34,148 nt of DNA from an uncultured bacterium (GTDB lineage: Bacteria; Cyanobacteriota; Vampirovibrionia; Gastranaerophilales; Gastranaerophilaceae): contig CADBUY010000013.1 of assembly GCA_902797965.1 (NCBI GenBank), positions 1-34,148 on the forward strand, read 5' to 3'. The notes beneath the pieces were generated by a model. It did no database searches. It had not been told where the DNA came from and saw nothing but the letters and a program-made list of their open reading frames with translations. Both the position numbers and the translations under genes were made by a program. Each line of letters begins with the position of its first letter. Position 1 is the first letter of the stretch. Shown here piece after piece: positions 7,993-16,499 of this stretch.

Positions 7993-8054
7993 TTAAATAC
8001 AACAAGTCGCTTTTCTACTTCTGTGTTATTTCAAATGATATCGTATGTGTTTAG

Positions 8055-8807
8055 TTATTTTACAAAGAATGTTACGTTAGCATTTGCGTAAACTTTGATA
8101 ACACCGCTTGAAATAGATGTTGAAGCACCCTCAGCAGCTACACTGTCAGCAGTTGCAGATAACATATTTTTTGCCATATATAATCTTGGAGTTGAAAAAT
8201 TTGATTGTTCAGAGCAGCTTATATCCATTGAGCGTATTCCGTCCAATGTTGCGCCTGTTCCTTTAGCTGCAATATTCGCTCTTGTGTTTGCTTTTTTTGT
8301 TGCAATTTCAATTAAGGAATTGCATTGTGATTCATAATTTGACACAGAAAAGTTCAGAGAATCAATGTTTGTAGCACCGGCTTCAGTTGCCTTATCAATC
8401 ATTGAGCCTAATTTATCCAAAGATTTTGTGTGAACGGTTACTCTGTTAGAAACCTCGTATTTATCTAATGTCCTTTTGTTCCCATTGTAATTATATACAG
8501 GTGTTGCGTTGTAATTTGATGTTTTGATGTAATCACCGTTTGAAGTATTAATTTGTTCTTTTAAAATGTTATATATTTTTTCGGAAATGTCTTTATTCAT
8601 AAGTGATGCTTTCTGCAAAGACTTATTATCAGTTGTTTTAACGGAAAAAGAAAGCTCTGCAACGTCAGGAGCAACTTCTGCATTAGCGTTTGTAGAAACA
8701 GAGATATATCCTCTTTCTTTATCATTGTTTTGTGTTCCGGCATTAGTAGAAAGTATTCCGCCTGCCAAGATTGATAAAATTGCAATTAAAACTGCTGTTT
8801 TTTTCAT
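8055..8807 (-). CDS. SIMPL (DUF541) domain secreted protein
   Basis: A 250-residue protein with a clear signal peptide (MKKTAVLIAILSILAGGILSTNAG), so it is exported to the cell envelope. The mature part has the SIMPL/DUF541 pattern: GYISVSTNANAEVAPDVAELSFSVKTT, a central YEVSNRVTVHTKSLDKLGSMIDKATEAGATNIDSLNFSVSN-type block, and a C-terminal IKVYANANVTFFVK strand. Family members are periplasmic or lipoproteins of poorly known function, some tied to oxidative or envelope stress. It has an AAGGAG ribosome-binding site and lies 19 bases after the preceding gene, as the last member of the signalling operon that starts at 12469. Confidence 0.88.
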   Translation of the reverse strand: MKKTAVLIAILSILAGGILSTNAGTQNNDKERGYISVSTNANAEVAPDVAELSFSVKTTDNKSLQKASLMNKDISEKIYNILKEQINTSNGDYIKTSNYNATPVYNYNGNKRTLDKYEVSNRVTVHTKSLDKLGSMIDKATEAGATNIDSLNFSVSNYESQCNSLIEIATKKANTRANIAAKGTGATLDGIRSMDISCSEQSNFSTPRLYMAKNMLSATADSVAAEGASTSISSGVIKVYANANVTFFVK

Positions 8808-8826
8808 GTTATTCTCCTTATAATAT

Positions 8827-10257
8827 TTAGTCTAATTCATCCAAATCAATGTCATCATCCAAGTCTGTGTCTTGCGATATACCGGCATCTTTTTTAAATT
8901 TGTTTAAAATATTATCTAAATTAGGTAATGCCTGATTTATGTCCTCTTGCTTGATTTCAACTTTGACTTCTTTTTCTGCTCTTACTTCCTGTTCAGAGTG
9001 TTGGGCATCTTCTTCCGAGCCAATATTATTTGTTATTCCGTCTTTCTGTTTAACTTTTGTTTTTTTTAGTTCTTCCTGTCTTTGTTTTACTTTCATTAAA
9101 GTATCCATATTCATTTGGTTGATTTTTCGTTTATACTCTAATCGTTTGGTTGTTTCTTCCAGCTTTTTATCAGTCTTTTCCTGTTTTGCTTTTTCTTTTT
9201 CCAATTTGTTGGCTTGCTTCGCATCAAATTCAAGCTCGGATATCGGTGTTACGTCATGTTCTTCTGATAATCGGAGTCCTACTACAGAAACAGGAATGCT
9301 TGAACCGCTTACAGATTCAAGTTTAGAGCTTTGGTTGTTTATATCAATACTCCATGTACCAAGGAACTTCGGAGCATTGCCGGTATAAGCATAAGCACAT
9401 ACGATAACTCTATTGTCGTTGTTTGCATCAAACCCCATTGGGTAAATATCCCATCGGTTGTTGTTTAAGTCAATATTTTCTGTTTCATTCCAATAGTGCG
9501 TTATGGCTTCTCTTAATGATGTTAAATTTTTAGCTTGTTGTTTATCAAAATCGTATATCCAAAGGTTTGTTTTCCAAATTCCGTCGTGTTTGTGTCCTAT
9601 TTTTTCTTTAATCAGAAGTTTTGAGTTGTCTTTTGAAAAATCAATTGGAGTCAGTGTTCTGAATATAAATTTAACATCAATTCTTTTATCTGTAGAAAGA
9701 AGCGGTTTAGGCTCTTTGTTTAAAATATTTGCATGAGTAACTTTCTCTACGTTGGTAAGTTTTTGGTCAAGTTTTATCATGAATAAATCACAGCTTACAC
9801 AGTCAGCTTCTGCATAATAATAAACTGCGGGATAGACCAGTTTTGTGTAATCACCGGAAACAATTCCCTGTGCGTTTATCTGCCTGTCAAATTGTAATCT
9901 TCTGGGTAATGATAACTCAGGACTTCCCACAGGGTCATTGTATTTTACAAGTTTAAACTTATGTTGCGGAACATAAACGTAATTCTTATCTTTAGGTAAA
10001 TCAGCTTTATCAAGAATTTTTGCATTAATTTCTTTTCTGGTCAGAGGTCTTGATTTTGCTTCATATTCTTCAACCGTCATATAACCGGATTCCGGCAGAC
10101 GGCTTTTTTCATACTTTTCGGTTTCATCAAATTTATTAACTTTGTTTTTATAAATCATTTCAGAAACCTGTTTATCCTGATGTCTGGTCATATTGGCTTT
10201 TGTTTGCGTAAGATGAACTTTCGCAGCCATATACATACCGGCTAAAGCAGAAAACAT
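8827..10257 (-). CDS. Hypothetical protein with TolB-like strands, coiled coil and acidic tail
   Basis: A 476-residue protein with no certain family. The N terminus is mildly hydrophobic (MFSALAGMYMAAKVHL) and could be a weak anchor. Residues about 100-330 have a beta-propeller look, with repeats like FSKDNSKLLIKEK...LWIYDFDKQQAKNLTS and WDIYPMGFDANNDNRVIVCAYAY that recall TolB-type propellers. A coiled coil follows at about 345-410 (KLEKEKAKQEKTDKKLEETTKR), and the C terminus is acidic (DTDLDDDIDLDELD). Its ATG shares a base with the stop of the response regulator gene (TAATG), so translation is probably coupled. The propeller assignment is a guess from pattern only. Confidence 0.75.
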   Translation of the reverse strand: MFSALAGMYMAAKVHLTQTKANMTRHQDKQVSEMIYKNKVNKFDETEKYEKSRLPESGYMTVEEYEAKSRPLTRKEINAKILDKADLPKDKNYVYVPQHKFKLVKYNDPVGSPELSLPRRLQFDRQINAQGIVSGDYTKLVYPAVYYYAEADCVSCDLFMIKLDQKLTNVEKVTHANILNKEPKPLLSTDKRIDVKFIFRTLTPIDFSKDNSKLLIKEKIGHKHDGIWKTNLWIYDFDKQQAKNLTSLREAITHYWNETENIDLNNNRWDIYPMGFDANNDNRVIVCAYAYTGNAPKFLGTWSIDINNQSSKLESVSGSSIPVSVVGLRLSEEHDVTPISELEFDAKQANKLEKEKAKQEKTDKKLEETTKRLEYKRKINQMNMDTLMKVKQRQEELKKTKVKQKDGITNNIGSEEDAQHSEQEVRAEKEVKVEIKQEDINQALPNLDNILNKFKKDAGISQDTDLDDDIDLDELD

Positions 10258-10919
10258 TAAACAAGTCCCTCATTTATTGCCATAACAGTAGCCTGAGTTC
10301 TTGAAGAAGCGCAAAGCTTTTGCAGAATGTTGTGAACATGAGCTTTTGCAGTTGCTCTTGAAACAACAAGTTTTTCTGCTATCTGCGGATTTGAAAGTCC
10401 TTCTACGATAAGCTCAAGTACGTCTAATTCTCTTTCAGTAAGTCCATAAGAGTTAGTTCTCGGTTTAATAACTTCAGGTTCGGAAACTATTTTTGCCGCA
10501 GGTTTTTGCAGATTTGAAAATACCATTTTAGCGATATTAGGGTCAATCCATCCAATTCCCTCATACACTGATTTTATTGCAGATATTGTCTGTTCAGGAG
10601 TTGCACCTTTCATAATATATCCGTCAGCACCTGCTTTAAAGGCTTCAAATACATCATTTTCGCTATCACGAGCGGTAAACATTATTATTCTTGTATCAGG
10701 ATTAAATTCTTTTATTCTTTGTGTAGCTTCAATTCCGTCAATTTTAGGAAGTCCTATGTCCATCAAAATAACATCTGGAGATAATTCTCTTGCTTTTTTT
10801 ATGCCATCAAGCCCGTCGGCAGCTTCTGCCGTTAAATTAATTCCCTCTGCTTTACTAAGCAGCATGGAAAGACCCATTCTGTATAATTCGTGGTCTTCGA
10901 CTAATAGCACGTTTATCAT
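10257..10919 (-). CDS. NarL/FixJ-type response regulator
   Basis: A 220-residue transcription regulator. The receiver domain (residues 1-120) has the acidic pair E8/D9, the phospho-acceptor D54 (ILMDIGLP) and the conserved K104 (YIMKGA). A linker leads to a LuxR-type helix-turn-helix at about 155-197 (LTERELDVLELIVEGLSNPQIAEKL, SRATAKAHVHNILQKL). It is expected to be phosphorylated by a histidine kinase, most simply the one encoded directly upstream, whose 3' end overlaps it by four bases (ATGA). Targets are unknown; the downstream pair in the same operon is one possibility. Confidence 0.95.
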   Translation of the reverse strand: MINVLLVEDHELYRMGLSMLLSKAEGINLTAEAADGLDGIKKARELSPDVILMDIGLPKIDGIEATQRIKEFNPDTRIIMFTARDSENDVFEAFKAGADGYIMKGATPEQTISAIKSVYEGIGWIDPNIAKMVFSNLQKPAAKIVSEPEVIKPRTNSYGLTERELDVLELIVEGLSNPQIAEKLVVSRATAKAHVHNILQKLCASSRTQATVMAINEGLV

Positions 10920-12469
10920 AATAAACTTCTTTCTTTTTCGCTAACTACATCCGTTAAAAGGAATGAAAATTCACTTCCCTTATTTAAAACACTTTCTAAC
11001 CAGATTTTGCCGCCATGAGATTCAATAATTTGTCTTGATAGATACAAGCCTAAACCTGTTCCGGTTGAACGTTTTTTGCTTGTTCCCTGTGAAAATCTCT
11101 GGAACATATTTGGGATATCCTCTTGCGGAATACCGGTACCGTTATCTGATACGGAGAAAATTAAGTCGTTACCTTCTACTTTTAATGTTATTGTAACTGT
11201 ACCGCCTTCTTGAGTGTAATTTATGGCGTTTCCGCATAAATTACAGATTACACGTCTTAACTCGCTTCTGTCCGCAAGAATTTCTGTATCGGATATATCT
11301 GTATTAATTTTAAAATCAATGTTTTTAGACTTGGCAAGCGGGCTGAGTTCATCATATACCTGCTTAACAAGATTATATATATTAAAGTTTGTTTTTGTTA
11401 AAGTTAATTTTTCAGCATCATATTTATAAACTTCAAGTAAAGCATTAACAAGTCCTAATAAATCTTCGTTACTTTTTTGCATAGTTGAAAGTAATAATTT
11501 TTGCTTATCATCCAAAGCTCCCAGAGCTCCCTCAAGGAAAAACTTTAAAGTCTGAATTGCAGCAAGCAGAGGTGTTCTCAAATCGTGAGTCAATGTTGCA
11601 ATAAAATCATCTCTGAGTTTGTCAGCTTTTTTCTGTTCGGTAACATCTCTTATAACTCCGACAAATCTCTTGTATTTGTCATCAGGATTTATTCTTGCAA
11701 AACTAACCTCTACCGGAGTTTCAGAATTTGTGAACGGATTTTTTATACAAAAATCTCTCAGCAAAAGCTCACTTTCATCAAGTCTGTGCAGTTCTTTTGA
11801 TATAAATGTCTTTTTCCCGAATAAATAATCGTCAATAGATGCACCTATGAGTTTAGAACTTATATGTCCAATCATTGTTTCACATGCAGGGTTAATTTGC
11901 TCAATTATGCCATCTTCATTAAGAATGATGATGCCATCTGCACAATAGTTAACAATGCCCTCTAATTTTGCGTTAGATTGTTTTAAATCAGCAGTCCTCT
12001 CTTCTACAAGCTGTTCCAAGTTATGAGAATATTTTTCAAGCTCCTTTTTAGCACTCTCAAGCTCTTCAATTTTTTGTCTTAATTCTGATAAAAGATAACT
12101 TCTTTCTATACCGTTTTTGATATTAATAATTAAATCATCATTATCCCAAGGTTTTTCAATATATCTGTATAATCCGATTTCGTTAATTGCTTTGATGGCA
12201 TTTTCTTTGTCCGCATAACCTGTAAGTAAGATTTTGCTGACTTCGGGATATAATTCATTAACTCCCTTTAAGAATTCCAAACCGTTCATCTCAGGCATTA
12301 AAAAGTCTGAAATAACGATATCTGGCTTGTTTTCTTTGAGAAATTCCAACGCTTCCTTAGGTGAATTAAAGAAATGTCCATCATTAAACCCCTCTACTTT
12401 AAGTAAAGTCTTAAAAGCAGAGGTGACAACCTTTTCATCATCGACTATAACAATCTTCCCCTTATTCAT
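10916..12469 (-). CDS. Hybrid histidine kinase with N-terminal receiver domain
   Basis: A 517-residue kinase whose domain order is unusual: an N-terminal receiver (D9, D10, acceptor D55 in VISDFLMPE, KPW near 106), a coiled coil (120-170), a PAS domain (170-280), HisKA with H295 (ATLTHDLRTPLLA), then the ATPase domain (N414 in CNLCGNAINYT, DNGTG 442-446, GTGLGL 470-475). There is no membrane segment, so it acts in the cytoplasm. The receiver at the front may tune the kinase in response to another kinase. The frame is open to a TTG at 12496, but I start at the ATG at 12469, which lies six bases after a good -10 box. It leads an operon of four genes. Confidence 0.93.
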   Translation of the reverse strand: MNKGKIVIVDDEKVVTSAFKTLLKVEGFNDGHFFNSPKEALEFLKENKPDIVISDFLMPEMNGLEFLKGVNELYPEVSKILLTGYADKENAIKAINEIGLYRYIEKPWDNDDLIINIKNGIERSYLLSELRQKIEELESAKKELEKYSHNLEQLVEERTADLKQSNAKLEGIVNYCADGIIILNEDGIIEQINPACETMIGHISSKLIGASIDDYLFGKKTFISKELHRLDESELLLRDFCIKNPFTNSETPVEVSFARINPDDKYKRFVGVIRDVTEQKKADKLRDDFIATLTHDLRTPLLAAIQTLKFFLEGALGALDDKQKLLLSTMQKSNEDLLGLVNALLEVYKYDAEKLTLTKTNFNIYNLVKQVYDELSPLAKSKNIDFKINTDISDTEILADRSELRRVICNLCGNAINYTQEGGTVTITLKVEGNDLIFSVSDNGTGIPQEDIPNMFQRFSQGTSKKRSTGTGLGLYLSRQIIESHGGKIWLESVLNKGSEFSFLLTDVVSEKERSLL

Positions 12470-12475
12470 ACCCTT

Positions 12476-12504
12476 ATAATACCTCAAATTCGTCAATCAG
12501 GCAA
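12476..12504 (-). promoter_or_regulatory. Promoter of the histidine-kinase operon, leaderless geometry
   Basis: On the minus strand, TTGCCT (12504-12499), 17 bp, TATTAT (12481-12476), then exactly six bases to the ATG at 12469. Transcription would start at the start codon. AAGGG in the gap is too close to serve as a ribosome-binding site. Confidence 0.55.
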
Positions 12505-12547
12505 ATTTGGGGTAAATAACATGCTTTTAGTTAACATTTTTTAATAT

Positions 12548-12585
12548 AGGGGTAAATACTAGGGAACAAAATATATATTACCCCT
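12548..12585 (-). terminator. Possible terminator hairpin built from GGGGTAA
   Basis: AGGGGTAA (minus strand 12585-12578) pairs with TTACCCCT (12555-12548). The TAA in the left arm is the stop codon of the YkgJ gene. Downstream of the stem is AT-rich without a clean T run, so the call is weak. Confidence 0.35.
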
Positions 12586-13141
12586 CTTCTTTAAGCCAAT
12601 CAATTAGAGCCTTGTCTTCTCCAAAGTATATTCTGAAAGTTTCTTCTATTTCTTTTCTTCTTAAAAATAATCGGTCTATGTTATATGCGTTAGGCTCAGT
12701 GCCGTCTTGGGCACATTTAACAATCTTAGAGGTTTTTTCATCAAAAACTTCCGAATAATTTAGTCCCAGATTTACACAAAACGGAATTTTTTTTCTTCCG
12801 CTTTCTGTGTATGAAATAAGCCCAAATGTTCTGCAAATAAGAGGTCTTGCCGGGTAAATTGAACAAACGCCTTTGATTAAAAAAGGGCATTCGTAATATT
12901 TTTCGCGTTTTTGTTCGATTAGAGAATTAATCTTTTCATTAATAGCACCTTTTAAGTTATCTTGCAGGCTGTTGTAATAAAGCATCATATTAACATATTC
13001 AAGCTCTGATACTGGGTAATCACCCTCTCTGCAACAGTATGCACAACCGATTTTGCATTTGATAAACGGTGCTTGATTTTCGAACATTTCTTTTAATTTA
13101 ACATCTATAACATCAAGGTAACTTTGAAATCTGCTAATCAT
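12578..13141 (-). CDS. YkgJ-family cysteine cluster protein
   Basis: A 187-residue protein of the YkgJ (putative zinc/iron-chelating) family. The N-terminal cluster is CKIGCAYCC (around residues 28-36), followed by CPFLIKGVCSIYPARPLICRTFG, which supplies further cysteines in the family order. These cysteines are thought to bind a metal; the biochemical role is not settled. It is the last gene of a leftward operon and starts inside the end of the YihY gene (8-base overlap). The stop codon is part of a GGGGTAA hairpin. Confidence 0.9.
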   Translation of the reverse strand: MISRFQSYLDVIDVKLKEMFENQAPFIKCKIGCAYCCREGDYPVSELEYVNMMLYYNSLQDNLKGAINEKINSLIEQKREKYYECPFLIKGVCSIYPARPLICRTFGLISYTESGRKKIPFCVNLGLNYSEVFDEKTSKIVKCAQDGTEPNAYNIDRLFLRRKEIEETFRIYFGEDKALIDWLKEEG

Positions 13142-14018
13142 CCTGTTTTACCTTATGTCTTTTTGCAAGAAGTTCTTCTTTCTTTTCCAGTTTGTCAAAT
13201 AGTTGAGAATTAACCTGCCCGCCAACAAGGATTAATATTGACGTATAATATAGCCAAATCATCAAGATTGCAAAGCCTGCAATCGTTCCGTAAATGAAGT
13301 TATATGTATGAAGGTTGTTAATGTATAGTGAGAATGCCCAAGAACCTATTAACCAAGAAATTGTAAAAAAGAAAGCTCCGGGGAGTGCACTTTTTCTTCT
13401 GAGTGGTTCTGTGCACTGTAAATCAGGAAGTATGTAATAATGCAAATATGCCATTATAAACAGCGCAATAAATGCAATTGGCCATCTGAAAAAAAGAATT
13501 ATATTACCGGTGTGAACGGTTAAACCAAGGTATGTTACCAGAAATTTAATAATAACTTTTCCGAAAACGATTAAGTCAATGCTTAAAAATAAAATTAAAG
13601 CATTAACAAAAACCATAACAAGAGCCAATAACCTGTTGTATATCCAAGAACGAGAATCTTCCAGTTTGTATGCTCTGTTTAAGCCTTTTGCAACGATTGC
13701 TATAGCGTTTGTTGAAAGAATTACTGTAATAGTAAATCCTAAGGCTGCAACTAAACCGCCTTTTGAGAAAAACCAGATATCATTCATAACAATTTGAAGT
13801 AAGGTTAAAACATCTCCAGGAACGACTTTGCAGAAAAAGTCCATAAGAGGCGTCATAAATGAATGTTTTCCAAGCCAGCCAAACATACCTGTTATAAACA
13901 GCATGAATGGGAAAAATCCGACAACAAGCATAAACCCCATCTCGGCAGCCATTCCAAAGAGATCATTGTCAACAACAGCAGTTATTACGTTTTTTATAAT
14001 TTTAATATTTTTTTTCAC
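13134..14018 (-). CDS. YihY/BrkB-family inner membrane protein
   Basis: A 294-residue integral membrane protein with about six hydrophobic segments. Family features are visible: AAEMGFMLVVGFFPFMLFITGMFGW near the N terminus, GLVAALGFTITVILSTNAIAIVAKGLNRAY in the middle, and IYGTIAGFAILMIWLYYTSILILVGGQVNSQL near the C terminus. The YihY/BrkB family was once listed as RNase BN, but that is no longer accepted and its transport or envelope role is unknown. It overlaps nrnA upstream by four bases and the YkgJ gene downstream by eight, so the three are co-transcribed. Confidence 0.92.
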   Translation of the reverse strand: MKKNIKIIKNVITAVVDNDLFGMAAEMGFMLVVGFFPFMLFITGMFGWLGKHSFMTPLMDFFCKVVPGDVLTLLQIVMNDIWFFSKGGLVAALGFTITVILSTNAIAIVAKGLNRAYKLEDSRSWIYNRLLALVMVFVNALILFLSIDLIVFGKVIIKFLVTYLGLTVHTGNIILFFRWPIAFIALFIMAYLHYYILPDLQCTEPLRRKSALPGAFFFTISWLIGSWAFSLYINNLHTYNFIYGTIAGFAILMIWLYYTSILILVGGQVNSQLFDKLEKKEELLAKRHKVKQDD

Positions 14019-14965
14019 GGTTTAATCTCTCTCAATAGCTTGTTGATGGAATCTTTGACTGATGATTTTATTGTACATCCTGCTGCAAAAGTATGCCCGC
14101 CTCCGCCAAATCTTGAACAAATTTCTGCAACATCAGTTTTTTTAGAACGCATAGAAATTTTTGTAAGTTTTGTATCAACTTCTTTTGCAACAAAAGCTAC
14201 TTCAGTTGTGTCAATTGCACGAAGTGTTTCTGCAATCCCGTCTGTATAGTCATCACCTGCTGAAAATTTTTCTAAATCTTTTTTGTATACAGTAGTGTAT
14301 ACAATTCTGTTATCATCCGTAAATTCGGCTTTATTCACGCAGTAATTCTGGAATAATACAAAATTTTTTGTTTTTGTTTCGTAGCATTGTTTGTATATGT
14401 AATTTGGGTTTGCTCCGGCTTCTACCAAATCTGCAACTGCTCTGAAAGCATTTGCGGAAGTGTTTTCAAATTTAAAGTTCCCTGTATCAGTCATAATAGC
14501 AGTATACAAGCATATAGCGGAATCTTTATCTATTTCCCAATTATTTTTTTTGAAATAATTATACAAAACTTCACCACAAGAGCTTGAGTCAGGTTCAATT
14601 ATCTGATAATCGCCAAATCCGGGGTTTGTTTTGTGGTGGTCAATGTTAATGCTGCATTTTGCTTTTTCAAAAAGAACTTGTGAGTCTAATACTCTGTCTA
14701 TTGCTGCAACATCAAGAGATATCACCAAATCGTACACCAAAGACTTATCATAATATCTTTGAGCCAGATTTACATTCGGTAAAAATTTGTAGTTATATGG
14801 GATATTAGATACTATGTTCATGTCAGCTTTAATTTTAAATCTGTTATAAATCATGCTATACATTGCACACATTGAACCTAATGTATCACCGTCAGGGTTC
14901 ATGTGTGATAACAATAGTATCTTTTTTGAATTTTTTATGATATCATCTAAGTTAAAAGCAACCAT
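14015..14965 (-). CDS. nrnA: NrnA-type DHH/DHHA1 phosphoesterase
   Basis: A 316-residue DHH-family enzyme that degrades nano-RNA (oligoribonucleotides of 2-5 bases) and often pAp. It has the metal-binding motifs in order: SHMNPDGDTLGS (NPDGD at 23-27), SLDVAAIDR (D85), NIDHHKTN (DHH 109-111) and a later TAIMTDTGNFKFENTS block. The C-terminal DHHA1 substrate-binding motif FGGGGHTFAAGC is near the end. It is the first gene of a three-gene operon. The start has no Shine-Dalgarno sequence; GATAAT lies eight bases before the ATG, so the mRNA may be leaderless. Confidence 0.94.
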   Translation of the reverse strand: MVAFNLDDIIKNSKKILLLSHMNPDGDTLGSMCAMYSMIYNRFKIKADMNIVSNIPYNYKFLPNVNLAQRYYDKSLVYDLVISLDVAAIDRVLDSQVLFEKAKCSINIDHHKTNPGFGDYQIIEPDSSSCGEVLYNYFKKNNWEIDKDSAICLYTAIMTDTGNFKFENTSANAFRAVADLVEAGANPNYIYKQCYETKTKNFVLFQNYCVNKAEFTDDNRIVYTTVYKKDLEKFSAGDDYTDGIAETLRAIDTTEVAFVAKEVDTKLTKISMRSKKTDVAEICSRFGGGGHTFAAGCTIKSSVKDSINKLLREIKP

Positions 14966-15089
14966 AAGTGCATATTATCACAAAGTGTGGGGTAAATAAA
15001 GTAGTAGGGTAAACGTAAGATAAATGTCTGGTATTGAGCTCTATCTTTATTAATTGCAAAATTTGGTTAAGGCTTAAAAGAGGTTTTGA

Positions 15090-15416
15090 TTGGAAAAAGT
15101 TTTATATACAGATTTTGTGGGAATAGATTCTATCATTGGTTCAATGATGGATAATCCGCAATTGAAAAAAGCTGTAAAAAGAACAAATCTTTTCAATATG
15201 TGGGATAAAATATTGCCTGAAAAATATAAGAATAAATCTCGCCCGTATTCTATGATGCAAGGCGGAGTTATGGTTATAGCGTGTCAAAATCCAGTTGTTG
15301 CTCAGGAATTATCTTTAAGTAAAATCATACTGCTTCAAAAGTTTCAGCCATATTTAAAATCATTACAGATGAAAGTTACGGATTTAAGATTTGACCCCAA
15401 AAAGTGGACTGTATAA
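15090..15416 (+). CDS. DUF721 (DciA-like) protein
   Basis: A 108-residue protein of the DUF721 family, which includes DciA, the loader of the replicative helicase in bacteria without DnaC/DnaI. Visible family features are the N-terminal helix (IIGSMMDNPQLKKAVKRTNLFNMWDKILPEKYKNKS), the strand GGVMVIACQNPVVAQELSLSKIILLQKF and the C-terminal VTDLRFDPKKW. It starts with TTG at 15090 behind an AGAGG ribosome-binding site. It is divergent from nrnA. The tandem palindrome repeat begins three bases after its stop. Confidence 0.85.
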   Translation: MEKVLYTDFVGIDSIIGSMMDNPQLKKAVKRTNLFNMWDKILPEKYKNKSRPYSMMQGGVMVIACQNPVVAQELSLSKIILLQKFQPYLKSLQMKVTDLRFDPKKWTV

Positions 15417-15418
15417 AA

Positions 15419-15880
15419 CTACATCAAAATGTATATTTTGATGTAGTAAATATCTTATTTAATGTACTTCTTTTCTTCTCTTTATTTCGGGGGTAAAGAG
15501 AAGAAAAGAAGTACCAAGTAAAGAAGAGAAACACCGGACTGAATTGATAACCACAACGCACTTCGTGCGAAAAGATTGAATTGCTGGTTTGGCTAAAGCC
15601 AAATCTAACTGCGTAGTTTTCGCAAGAGCGGCAAATACCCTCTCCGGCGGGAGAGGGTTAGGGTGAGGGTTAGTTAATCGCGAACGTGCGGTTAAACCGC
15701 AATAGTGAGCGTAAGAGTGCAAGCTTTAGCTTGCAACATCCATTTAGTCTTATGCCCGTCAGGGCATTGTGGTTGGTTTTTAATTGCGTGTTTTTCTTTT
15801 TTCTTTTTTGGTACCTTTTTCTTTGTTCTTTTACCCCGCAAATAAAAGAACAAAGAAAAAAGTACATAAATTACAATTTA
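15419..15880. repeat. Palindrome-rich unit 1
   Basis: Inverted repeats in order: the 28-bp bounding palindrome; a 21-bp perfect stem starting GTACTTC (15464-15484/15494-15514, loop TTTCGGGGG); CGCAC-TTC-GTGCG (15557); TTTGGC-TAAA-GCCAAA (15588); CCCTCTCC-GGCG-GGAGAGGG (15638), leading into GTTAGGGTGAGGG; GCGGTTAAACCGC (15688); TGCAAGCT-TT-AGCTTGCA (15718); ATGCCC-GTCA-GGGCAT (15752); and a 23-bp stem with one mismatch ending in GTAC (15811-15833/15843-15865). Both large stems end in GTAC. Confidence 0.9.
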
Positions 15881-16343
15881 CTACATTAAAATATACATTT
15901 TGATGTATTAAATATCTTATTTAATGTACTTCTTTACTTCTCTTTATTTCGGGGGTAAAGAGAAGAAAAGAAGTACCAAGTAAAGAAGAGAAACACCGGA
16001 CTGAATTGATAACCACAACGCACTTCGTGCGTAAAGATTGAATTGCTGGTTTGGCTAAAGCCAAATCTAACTGCGTAGCTTTCGCAAGAACGGCAAATAC
16101 CCTCTCCGGCGGGAGAGGGTTAGGGTGAGGGTTAGTTATTTAGCGAACGTGCGGTTAAACCGCAATAGTGAGCGTAAGAGTGCAAGCTTTAGCTTGCAAC
16201 ATCTATTTAGTCTTATGCCCATTAGGGTATTGTGGTTGGTTTTTAATTGCGTGTTTTTCTTTTTTCTTTTTTGGTACCTTTTTCTTTGTTCTTTTACCCC
16301 GCAAAAAAAAGAACAAAGAAAAAAGTACATAAATTACAATTTA
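15881..16343. repeat. Palindrome-rich unit 2
   Basis: A second copy with the same stems in the same order. Differences include one mismatch in the first long stem (CTTTACTTC), TTAATCGCG changed to TTATTTAGCG (a 1-bp length change), and ATGCCC-ATTA-GGGTAT in place of ATGCCC-GTCA-GGGCAT. In that last stem the changed base still forms a G-T pair and the other change is in the loop. Confidence 0.88.
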
Positions 16344-16435
16344 CTACATCAAAATATACATTTTGATGTAGCCTTAAATTTCCAACTTTAGTTATAGGAA
16401 GAAATCAAAATATATCATCTATTCTAATGATTTTT

Positions 16436-16463
16436 TTTACACAAAATATTGGTATTGTATAAA
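16436..16463 (+). promoter_or_regulatory. Sigma70-like promoter of the 16500 operon
   Basis: TTTACA (16436-16441), 16 bp, TATAAA (16458-16463), 36 bp before the ATG at 16500, which has AAAGGA as its ribosome-binding site. Confidence 0.55.
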
Positions 16464-16499
16464 AGTTAAGATGTCTAGTCAAAAGAGAAAGGATAGTAT

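Larger units (their letters stand above)
15419..16371. repeat. Tandem array of two palindrome-dense ~462-bp units
   Basis: Three copies of a 28-bp palindrome (arms CTACATCAAAAT/ATTTTGATGTAG, centre GTAT or ATAC) at 15419-15446, 15881-15908 and 16344-16371 bound two direct repeats that are about 97% identical by eye. No transposase or credible ORF lies inside. Short frames of 60-90 codons on both strands are shadows of the repeat. The array fills most of the 1083 bp between the DUF721 gene and the promoter at 16436. Confidence 0.93.

Noticed and set aside
8566..9736. Plus-strand frames opposite the SIMPL and propeller-like genes
   Set aside because: They are antisense shadows, rich in Ser/Phe/Cys and without start signals.
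12470..12496. TTG start of the histidine kinase at 12496
   Set aside because: It would place the -10 box inside the coding region; the ATG at 12469 begins directly at the receiver domain.
15419..16371. Complete insertion sequence
   Set aside because: No transposase frame, no matching outer ends beyond the bounding palindromes and no clear target duplication could be seen.
15459..16391. Several 64-88 codon frames in the palindromic repeats, including near-identical pairs in both units
   Set aside because: They are translations of inverted repeats on both strands, without ribosome-binding sites or protein-like composition.
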